Of a stretch of DNA of 64,000 nt, positions 29,601 through 41,600 are shown one piece after another. Position numbers and translations under genes: made by a program. Location: NCBI RefSeq assembly GCF_964355755.1, contig NC_092672.1, positions 26,410,501-26,474,500 of the forward strand, given 5' to 3'. Every line of letters starts with the position of its first letter. Positions within the stretch are counted from its first letter, which is position 1. The notes under the pieces were generated by a model that saw only the letters and a list, made by a program, of their open reading frames with translations, was not told where the DNA came from and ran no database searches. The DNA is from Antedon mediterranea. Its lineage: Eukaryota > Echinodermata > Crinoidea > Comatulida > Antedonidae.

Positions 29601-32600
29601 CGCAACCGTAGATGATAATTTATCAACCGTTTGTTCGAGTTGACCAATCTTGTTAGCCTTGATAATATCGTTTTCTTCGAGTGCTGCGATTCTGTCCGAG
29701 TTAAATCCAATAGCTTGGTTCAAATCCTCTTTAATTTTTGCCTGCCCATCTAATAATGATTTTAGGGAAGCATGTACAAAATTGTTAAAGTCCACAGGGT
29801 TGGAACAAGCACTTTCAATATCGGCTGGGCGAGAGCGAGTCTTGGGTTTGGTGGCCATGATGCATACACGCCGTGTAAATTGTAGTCAAATGAGGAGCGC
29901 TCGCTATACACGTCTTATCCTGAGCACGTCATTGATATACTATAAATGTCGCCCTCTATACAGTACTATGTTTTTTTATTTATATTTGTTCTATTTTATA
30001 TAATGCATATCCTTGGTTAATGGTTGGTTATTAATATGATGCTTAAATTCTCAATTATTAGGCCATTAAAAAAGGCAGCATGCAGAATTTTGACCGCGCA
30101 GTAGAACAGTTTTAAGCAGCACACACTACAGGTTGTTTTTTCGAATGTCACCAATGCTGCAGCATGGCACAACATTTTTACAACAAACTGAACATGCAAT
30201 AGAGCCATTTAATGGAACCATTATATTTTACTTCTACTTCATATGATGCAGAATTAGAACAAATGGCAAGGGATATTCTTTTATCATGTTATAATGTAAC
30301 CAAATGAATTAAAGCAATAACTAGTAATATTAAACAAACCTGAAGGTTGTCTGGATATCTATGACTCCATACAAGTAGAAGAGCAGAGAAGACATCACCA
30401 GTTCCTTTAAATGACATCTCTACCTTGGGATACTCAATTTTAAAACCAGTCTTCTTTCCATCTATAGGCAAAAGCACACAGTGCAACATGTTTATTATTG
30501 GTCCCTGGGTAAAGACATTGAGCTTTAGAGCAAAAGCACAGTCTCTGACCCCCACTCACAATCTCAATGGATTTCCTTTAGTGGTGGACACTCCTCAAAT
30601 GAACCAAATATTTATAATATACTACTCACATTACTCTCAAATTTTGAAAATTTAACAACAAGTGATTCCTGCTACTGTATGTATAATTTGTTGAACTGTA
30701 GGCAACTGTAATTTGTTGCATGCAATTATTGTAATATGTATCACTTGTGATGCCTGTATCGTATGTCATAGACCTATCCTCCACCATAAAATACGGTACT
30801 ACAGGCACCAGATGTGATTCATGCAACACAACAGAATTGCCTTTCAGACTGGATAATTTATGCTTGAATTTGGAGGTGTACAGAGAATTTGAATCATTAT
30901 GCAATGGTCATTACCTTTGATCTGTGTTCCAATCAATGTTAGTGTATTTTCATTGCCTGTTTCATAGCTGCTAAGTATAACTGTCTTTACTCCTTTATCA
31001 TGTAGAAACTGAGTAGCTTTTAATGCTTCTTCTTCATTGGTTATTTTCGTCCCACTTAAAAGTCTAACAACCAAAAATGTGAAAGATAACTGTTTTGAAC
31101 TATCCGATTATTCTGGGACCGATAGATCCAGGAATTATGAAATAGGGTCGAGCACCTAGGGCCTAAACATTGTTAACAGCTTAACTTATGTCCTTTCCGT
31201 TTGCACATTTCAATTTTCAAACTTGTAGTTAGAAGCCAGCTAAATCCACATATTCATACGTGCATATCAGTTGCACGCATGTGAAAGGCATGATCACATA
31301 TGAAAGGTTGTAAGTAATCAATATTGTAATTGAGTATTGAGAATTTACAATCTTTTTTTATTTTCCTGGTCACCATTGAATCTAATTGTAGGAGCTAATC
31401 AAACTTTTGTCAAATGGTAACTCTTCCATGATTGTTGTCCATAGTTCGAAATGTGTGCATTTAGGAATTCTTGGCAGATTCAGAATTTTTAACAGAGGAG
31501 CACTAACTATAATATAGTATGTTTAAAATATATATCAATAATTTCATTTTAAGAGAGATTGCGCCCCCTGTATCTGTTCCTTGGCTTTCCAATGTAAAAT
31601 GTTACCATAAAGTCAACTTTTAACTTTGACTTACTCAGCCTCAAACTGATTTGGTGTAATTATGTCTGCCAGTGGTAACAGTTCATCGCGATAAATTGGC
31701 ATCAGTTCTTCTGGGACATAGTAGCAGCCGTTATCACCCATGACTGGATCACACAGATATATCACATTTGGATTGGCTTGTTTTGCATCTTTTACCACCT
31801 GTACAATCTCACGAAGGAAAGATGGTGAGCCTACACCACCTGTGAATAATGTAATATACTTGTTACAGATTCTTTTGGATTGCAAAGTAATTGCATTGTA
31901 TGTATTATTATTATTAGTTGACATTCATGGCTGGTGTAGTGCTATTTTTAACCTTCTAAACAAAGTATCAGTAGGCTGCTGAGACTTAGCACAAATGCAA
32001 TTTCATGAGGTGTATATTTAGTGTAGCGGTACATCCTGTCTAAATTCTGAATTTTCTATATTCATTTTCTATTTATACATAATTTCATTTGTATACCTAA
32101 TAATAATGTAGTCTCGGTTGGAGTGGCTTTTTCTTATTCTCATAGATTTTCTCATCTTTCTCATTTTTAGTTAGTTAATTAATATTCGGTATATCATTGA
32201 CAAAGCAAAACATACTAATACAAAAATAGAATTGTTATCTTGATATAACCCACCACCTCCTATATGAAATTTCCTAAATCAACAATACATATAATACTCT
32301 ATAGAAAAAAAGAGGATGATTTAATCATCAGCCCCGACTAATTCCACTAGGACACAGGGATGCATAAACAACAAAAATAAAAGCACTTAGAAACTGAGTG
32401 AAGTACTTGGCAACAGAGTGGCGTGTTAAAAGAAAAACAAAATTATTTGTAAAATTATTAAATTTTCTTGAATGTTTGTCATGCAAACAAACGTACAAAG
32501 CAATTGTACTATATAATAGCAAGCTTCTGTTTTTTCAAGTAATAAGTAATAATAAAAGCATTTTAATAAACAAATTATAAATAAGATTGAATCTAAAATT

Positions 32601-35600
32601 AAATCACCACTCAATAACTAGTGCAGTTCAGAGCATACAGTACTTACCAGTTAAAATATGAGAATAAATATTTATGTCATTTTGCTTGATACAATCATAC
32701 AGACGTTTGAGATCATTACCATTTAAGATCTGACCATCGTTCCAAACCTTATATGCTATGTTTGTGCATTGCTGCATTGCATTGATAATATCTACTTCAT
32801 ATCCAAGTACCTGAAAAAATTAATTTAAATGTATGCAACAACACTTAAATGTTCAAAAATATGGTTTCTTTCTCATTTCGTCAGTACAGTATTGAGCACC
32901 ATCCAAAATATGACAACTGTAATAAATTTGAACTGCACTTTTTTTTTCTAAACCTTTTCTTGTAATATAACTAAAACAATGCTTTCAATATACTGTATTT
33001 TGAAGTCATTACCAACAAAATGTTTGTGGTGCCATATTATGTTTTTGAAGGCTAGAACATTTATTATAACTTTATTTACATATTATATTATGATTGATAA
33101 CTTAAAATCGGTGCTCTATGGTCTTTTTTTATTGTTTGTATAATTTGTTGGAGATACTGTGATTAATATTTTACAAAATGTAGTTTTGGTTAGGCATTGT
33201 ATAGATTCCTTGACCCTTTTTTATTTTATTTTCTTGGTTTCTGGTTTGATCGAAGGCATGACAAGGATGCTAGGATTAATGAAGTTCTTTAATATCAAGA
33301 TTCAATTGATTCAAGACATTGTAATTTATCAAGCAATTAAACATGCGTGTGATTTTCCTCTGCCATTGTCATATAAATATATGCTTTTTATCAGCTGGTA
33401 ATAGTAATTAAACTACAATATGGTATACACACTCACAAATAATATTTAATAGATTAATGTTATAATATAGTAAACATTTATATTCATAGTCCACACAGCC
33501 TAATAATATTTAATAGTTTATAGTAATGTTATATTTGGTCATTCATGTTTTTCATATTGTATCATGCAATTATGAAGTACAAATATGCTTATTCATCATA
33601 AACATTGAAAATACTGTATTTACAGTGTTTAAATAAACAGAAAGAACCAAAATTGTTTCTTAGTCCAAGCTTTGGACTCAAAATTGTCGAGTCGAGTGGC
33701 CGAGCAGTTTGGTTTAAGGCCCTCGACCATTTTTTTTTGTGGTAGAACAATTCTTCTCGGATAAGGACTTAAAACTAGAGGTGCAGTGTACTCATCTGGC
33801 CAATGTGCACTTTAAAGAACCCAGTACATCTTTCGGAAGAGTAGGGAGTTACCCCGGTGTACTGTTCCATTCATCCCCTGCCGTTGAGGACAGACGAACA
33901 GGCGCCATTTGGTGGCAGCACTCGACATGAATGGATCCTTAACGGAGAAGAAAGTTTTGTATGTGTAGTCCACATCTGTTCACAATTCAGCCCTGTAGGC
34001 TGCCAGTCGCAGGTTATTCCCCCATTTACATTTATATATAGATATATAAATTTACAGGCATATATACTGTAAATAAATTTGATGGTCAAATAAGAAATTC
34101 TAAACTGCCTATATAAAAATAATATAATTAATAGATATATCATAAATTGATCATATTTTTTAATAGAATATAAATTTTACTATCAAAACAAACATGTTTT
34201 GGTTTGTCCAAACACTGGACAAAAATATCTCTGATAAAAACTGAATAAATTAAATTACAATGTAAAGATCTTTTCTTCAAGAGAGAGTGACCCATCTACT
34301 ACTGTAAATTTGTACCTTGCTGGAACATTATCACCATCCTCTTCCTTGTTTTTCACTCCTTTTGTTTTTCACTAAATAAAATGCACAATATCTAACCTGC
34401 ATTGGAAACACAGCTGCCTTGTTTCCAATATATCCAGACACAACATGAATTTGTATGGACAAAACACGGCGCTCGTGTACCGACATTTTTGATTGTCAAA
34501 AAAGAAAATCGACACAATTAGATACAAACACACTTGTAAGAGCTCCCAAATTAAACAAAGTGATCAAAGGATTTTTTTTATACTGCCGTCATAAAGTTAC
34601 AGTAGTCATTTTGACTAGATCCGCCTACCTATTGCATATTCAATGATTTTGATGACATCATCATCATGAAAGTCAGTTATTTTAGACTTGATTGTCCAAA
34701 CCTGTTGCATATTCAATGATTTTGATGACATCATCATCATGAAAGTCAGTTATTTTAGACTTGATTGTCCAAACCTATTGCATATTTAATGATTTTTAAG
34801 ACATCATCATAATAAAGTCAGTAATTTAAGACTTGATCTGCCTACCTATTGCATATTCAATGATTTTGATGACATCATCATGATCAAAGTCAGTCAATTT
34901 GATAATGTGCCAATTCAATTTGTATCCCTAGATCCCTGGATCTAAATTTCCTGTATATCCCCTTATTATGTTGTAATTTTCACCATACTGAGGAGATAAA
35001 AATTGTCACAGATTGTCTGTCTCCCTTCCCCTATTTTATGTAAGACTTGTTTACGGTGTGGTCCTTTGTGGTGAATTTGGCAGTACACCGAGAGGCGATA
35101 CCCTACTCTTTTTCAAAGAGTATACTGATAGTTCTTTAACATGCACATTAGCCATGTTCCAAAACAACTTAACGTCTTCCAAAAGACTACTACTGTTTAC
35201 ATGACACACGGAGAATGTCGATGGGAATTGAACCGTACACCAAAGGAAACCTATAGTATTTCATGGTTCAGCACACAACACAGTGGACTACCACCACTTT
35301 AGCCAACTGTGCTAAAGATGTCACTATCTCATAAAAATATATATTTTAATTTACCAGATGAGGCAAATACTGTACATCCTACCATCATATTTATTATTTA
35401 TATTATGGTTAGTAGTGTGATGATGATATTAAATTATTTGTATTATTTTTTGATGATTTTCAATGGAGTGATCCTTGACCACATATCTCATATCATATCT
35501 GTATTTTCATTTTAGTAAAGATCTTGCAATTACTTTTCGAGTAATCCTGCTAACAAACAAACAGACAAACAAACACGCGCGATCGGCTACATATACTTAG

Positions 35601-38600
35601 TGGAGGTAAATAACAAAAGCTGACAGAGAGTTGTAACCTCCGGCAGGGAGAAAATGTGAAGACAGATCTAAAATTATGACTCAGATCCTAACCAAAATCT
35701 AATAGAGTTTACCTTTTACAAACCTTTGCATTCCCTGCGCAAAAATCTGCTCATCCGTATTGGAATTTATAAAACATTCTCTTTAGAGGATAACCGAAAG
35801 TTGAATTCATGACATGTTTAAACTTCACAATGATTATATGTTCTACTTTCAGGCACTCCAGCTGTGCTCGGACCTATGAGCTCCATTAGTAATGATAAAA
35901 CACCACCACAAGAGCAGCGTGTAGAACGACTGAAACATCGGCCTGGCTCAGGAAGCCTTACTTGCAAAGTGATATCAGATGGACCTTCTAAAGTGCTAAG
36001 AATAACAGACAGCTTTCCACAGGTACACATTGTACTTACTGTATTATTAACCCGATTCTCTGTATTGCATCTCACATATGGCATCATTTGTCCAATATCA
36101 TACAGTAGGCAAACTATGTATACTCTGTCACATATGTATCACATGTGTCGCCTGTAACATGTAAAGGTTATAGGTTTCTGGCTTAGCCATCACACGTGAT
36201 ACACACTATATGTGACACTGTATTAGAGAATTTGCCTATGATAGGGACACATTATAGATAGATCCGGATATTAAAAATATTAATATAAGTACTGTGGAAC
36301 TTTCATACTCCAATCCTAGTGGTTATTCCAAGCCCCGTAGCCAATGGGGGTTTCAATGGATCAAACAACCTCCTGAACCAGCAATAATAAAATGCAGACC
36401 ACCAGCGGAAAAGTGATCGTAACTTATGCTGATTTTTGCCCCTTTTGTAGAACAATTGAATTCCTCAGACAAAAAAAATATGTACCATACTAAAAACCAT
36501 TTATTTATAATAGCAACATTTTTTTTTACAGAAACATTTTCAAGTTTCAAGTGTTGTGAGCAACTCTGGGTTTGTATCAGATTGGGAAGTAGTAAATAGT
36601 CAAGAGGTCAAAAGTCAAGAGAAGAAGAAGTCAGCAGATCCGGCTGTAACACCTAGTGATGATGCTGATTCCATGCAAGAACTTGAAGTAAATTTTGTTG
36701 TTAAATAACTATACTAATAGTGTTATATGTTAGAGATGTTTATACTGAGCATTCTGTTCATAACATTGTTCGTTCATTTGACAGTGCTCCATAAATTGGC
36801 AGTCCATTTGTAGTAAAAATTGACATGCTTCAAATGATGTCATTTTAGTGTTTAATAAACCAGGTCATGACACCCACAACCATATTCATATAACATCATT
36901 TTTAGGGTATTGGAAACTAGTAATAACCAACATCATTGGTATAGAATTTGTAGTTTGTTATCTCAGCATAATTCATTTCTTAATGTAGGTGGCACTATGG
37001 CTGAAGAGTGGGATTGGAATTTCACTTGTTAACAGTTTGCCAGAGGAGATATTGTACTGCTCACTCAACAACATTGATGTTCATTACCTTGATGCGGTGA
37101 CTGGCCTATATATAGATGCAAACATAGATGATATTCAGGTATTGTAGTAGTGATAATAAAAATCCTCAAATTTCCAACCCCAGACATGAAACTAACTAAC
37201 CCTACAAAGGATGTTTTGGCATCATTGTTTTAGAACCAGCACCATAGGTTTAAAACCATTGTCATTGTTGGTTTAGAACCAGCTTTCATTCCATATCCAT
37301 CAGTGAAAATCTTTTAAGCAATTTAAGTAATCTCACCTCAGTAATTGCTGTTGGTCTTTTTGCCCTGGGAGACACCAGCAAACAGAGCTTTGTAATGTTT
37401 ACTTGACCTACAGTAGTTATCCATGAACTTTCACTTGAATAGTTTTGATTTTCAGTCATTTTTGTTTTGAATAAAACTATTTTTTTACTTAGGTTGATAA
37501 CCAATTAATGAATTCCTTGAAACCAGTAGTATTGTATAAAAATCAAGAGAACAACAATAAAGCTCCATTACTTGACTTCCACATCAACAAGTTACCGTCA
37601 GCTGGACATGATATCAATATTTATAAGGTAATAATAAATACAGTATTAATTTAAACAAATAAAAAACAAACTTCTGATGCATGTACTTGTCCACTATACA
37701 ATAATATTCACTCATTCATTTATATTGACCCCCAAAAACATTAAAAATGAAGGTTAATAAATCAGACTTACTTTTGAATAGGCTACTTGTAGTTTTAATA
37801 AAATTAATCACTGAAAAAAGATGCAACCAAAAAGACAAAATGATTTGTATTTTTTTTTTTTTGTATTTTGTATTAATATTTGTCCTCAGTGAGGAAATTC
37901 GGATTAGGCCCTCCACGGACCCACGGCAGCCAGCAGTGCAGCGCCTACAGATTTCACTTATAGAAAAACAAAATAAACAGTTAAATTTAACCAAAAACTC
38001 ATTGTCTGAAAGAAAGATTTACTAATGTTTACTTTAAATTATTTATCAGGAAAATAAACTTTTTTAATACAATTTTGAATATCTATGTTATTTTTTCAGG
38101 GGAACAATATATTTTTTAAGTATTCACAAAAATAATGGTGAAAAGGATTTTTAAAAAAGTAACTAATAATAATAGTTCCAGCCCAATATTTTGCACAAGC
38201 ATAATAGAACATTTAGTTGTTGTTTAAGCTTGGTTTCCACTAGGACGCAAGTCATTTGACCAATCAGAAGCAATGGATTATTCAAACTTTGGCTTATCAT
38301 TGATCAACTTGCTTGCATCGTGTTACATTGTTGCGTTGTGTTGTGGGAAACAAGCTTAAGGCAACATCCACACATATTATATTGTACTATCTTTTTCTTT
38401 TTATTACATCTTTTTATGTCTAGACTTTGATGATGAACATGCAGAATGTGATTCTACAAATAGAAGAGCTAATGTTGCTGAAGTTGTTTGAATTTTTCAA
38501 GTATGGAGATGAGGAATCCAACATTGAAACATCAAATGAAAGCCGTTATGATGTATTCAGGTTAGTGAGTTTGACTAAAGGAGCCCAAGACTCAGTGGCG

Positions 38601-41600
38601 TAACTGCTATGAGCGCTCACTGGCTAAACCCAGGGAACTCGGAGCTTAAAGAGCCCTGATTCAGTCTGTTTGAAGACCCTACAGATTTGGTTAAGATTAA
38701 AAAATATATATTGTCCTGCGCTAAGCACTTAAAAACATATTGCTTGTTTTATTTGTTAATCATTTAGGGTATAATACTGTAGTAGTGTAAATAACTCCAG
38801 CTTGCCTTTGCCTCATCTTAATGTTCTGTACCCATTATGTTAACATCAACTGTTTGTTAAAGGACAACTTGACCGACGACCATATTTTTACAACGTATTA
38901 GGGATGTACAGCCGTCGCCGTCAATTGCTGTGACGTCAATGGTGCATTGCAATACTTCTCTTGTATGTTAACAACAGTGAAAACTAATTAAGTAGATGCA
39001 CGATTGATGTCACAGCAATTGACGGCGACGGCTGTACGGCGAGCGCGTGCGACGATATCCTTAATCTCGCGATTGTTCTGAAATCATATGTACATCCCTA
39101 ATACGTTGTTAAAATATGGTCCTCGGTCAAGTTGTCCTTTAAGAATATTAATATACTATGTAATCTGCTAACGGCTAGGCTACTCCCTGCTCAGAAATAA
39201 TATTGAGTTTACAATACAAATTTCAACATGCTTAAAGAGAAAGCACCTCACTGGCTTTTAATAAATTTAATTAATTTACTTTATTTCAGAACAAATGCTT
39301 CATTAAGCCAAGCTAAAAGATTTTTCTTTGAAACCATCAAAGTAAGCACAGCAGAGTTTCGCTTGACAGTTTTGAAATCCGTCCAGTTGCCTCCACGATA
39401 CAAGCAACTCAAATCCAGGATGCAACTTATGTTGATACAGTTTCAAGATGCACCAGTGACTCTTGACCCCTTCACACGTGTACACGCCTTTGAGACCCAA
39501 GAGTTATTGCTTGAAGCGGTTTCTAAACACTATACTGAAGTGAGTAATTTGATCATATAATAATACCTTTTTCACACCAATATGAGGTTTGCATAGTGTG
39601 AACGCAATTTTGTGGAAAATCTGACTCTATGAAAGACACACACCAGCAAGGACGAGGACAGTTCTGACTGTTCCGAGTTGTTACTATACATGTATTGTAT
39701 ACTGTACTTCAAAATTGCCCTTGTATTTAACTGACCAGTCCATGCATAATAATAAAAAAATGGCACCCACTATACCTTTTTCCAAGATTTCACAAGGTTT
39801 TTTTAATGTGTGTATGACAATGCATAATAAACCCAGGAGATCAAAGTAATGTAACAATTTTAATGCAGATGTCAAAATTGTATACTGTAGGTGTATTGCC
39901 ATTTTGTATCTTGAGCCATGCATTACTTTTTATAATGACTGTGCTATTGCAGCACACTCAGTTGTACACATTTTGAGAATTTGTGCAAATTATCCTGTAA
40001 AAAACATATTGTAGTCGAAGGCTTAAATAATTGTTATTTCACAGGAATTGAAGAGCCAAGCAGTAAAGATCCTTGGAGCTGTGGACTTCCTAGGCAATCC
40101 TATAGGATTACTACAAGACCTCCGTGATGGTGTAAGGGAAGGGTTAGAAGGAAACGTAGCTGGACTGTTAAGAAACGTTACTCATGGCATGTCCAACACA
40201 ACAGCAAAGGTAAGTGAAATATTTATAATTATATTTTACAGACAAAAATATTTTGAAATTGAATATTATCATACCATTTGATATTTAAATATTAATATTT
40301 ATTTCTATTTTTTGCATACAAAAACAAAGTAACTTAACAAATTTATTTTAATGATAAAAAAGATTGACTTTTCGAAATCTTCTGATGGTTTACAAAATTG
40401 CAATTTTTGCAACTAATTATAATAAACATCTCCCCAAAATAATATATTTAAACAATCATTTCAAAAAAAATGTTTTGTTGAGTTCCGATAACGTAATAAT
40501 AATAAATAATAATACATTAAATTCAAAATCATTAAACATTAATTAATTTCAGATGGCAGGGACGATTTCAGCAGGTATTGGCTTGGTCACTATGGATCGA
40601 AAACATCAGGATATACGCCATCAGATCCACAGATCTCACGGTGAATCTGGTGTCGGACATTTTATGGCTGGTGTCAAAGGTCTTGGATTTGGAGTTGTTG
40701 GTGGGTTAACCAGCGTCTTTACGCAGTCGTATCAAGGTGCAAGCAAAGATGGCGTTGAAGTATGTGTACTTTTGTGTCAATAATATATTTTTAAAAGATG
40801 AATCCAATTACGAAGAGAATGAAACATGTTTTCTAAAGCTCTGTCTACATTATCATAACTATTTGACAAAAAAAGTGTGTTGTGCCCAAATATGGTTTTG
40901 ATATGACATCATCATGTCCATATATAGTATGACATCACATTTTTTGTCACATAAATTTTGATAATGTAGACAGAGCTTTTAGGAAAACTAAAGGCTAGAA
41001 GTAGGCTTTGTTGACACAAAAATAGAAATATATATTTAGAGGCTCAGGTTTTTTTTTCTTACAGTAGAAGCCCTATTTTAATAAGTGGATACCTTAAGGA
41101 ATAAAAATGTGTCTCCTTTATAGTGGTGTCCCCTGAATAGAAGTTAATGTTTCTGTTAATCTAAAAAAGTGCTGTTGTATGGTGTTCAAAAATTCACAAA
41201 TACCACTAAATACTAGTACTTTTAAACTAAAAATTAAAGATCAATTAATACCTATTGTTGAGAAAACTAAATTTCTTGGTGTTTATCTGGACTGTAAGCT
41301 AAATTGGAAACATCAGATTACTCAAGTCGAAAACAAAATATCCAAAAGTTCTGGTATCATATATAGATTATCATCTTTCATCCCTCGAAACATACTCCGG
41401 ATTCTTTACTGTTCACTAATCCTCCCTTACCTCACTTACTGTAATATTATTTGGGGTAATACATACCCGTCCTACTTAAACAAACTGTTATTGATCCAAA
41501 AGAAAACCGTAAGATACATAGCAAATGCTCCTCCTTTATCCCATTCCAATCCTTTATTTTCTTCATTTGGTCTTCTTAAAATTCAGGATATTAACCATCT

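Larger units (their letters stand above)
27436..29950 (-). mobile_element. LINE A: CR1/L2-group retrotransposon, 5' part, with endonuclease deleted
   Basis: Carries an intact-looking ORF1 (29,169-29,858) and an ORF2 that jumps from the first residues of the endonuclease domain into the reverse transcriptase. It ends abruptly at 27,440, where fragment B begins, so its 3' end is missing. The 5' limit, near 29,950, is estimated. It sits in intron 5 of the pyridoxal-kinase-like gene in the same orientation as that gene. Confidence 0.8.
18755..35852. other. 17-kb VPS13D intron hosting two antisense genes and a repeat cluster
   Basis: Flanked by the phase-1 exon 18682-18754 and the exon 35853-36022, which join in frame. 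Besides the two antisense genes, the LINE cluster and the repeats listed separately, I see nothing assignable in 19,311-20,333, 20,515-21,190, 24,620-25,290 (includes a C13-like run near 24,656), 31,064-31,634 and 34,900-35,030. Confidence 0.75.
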
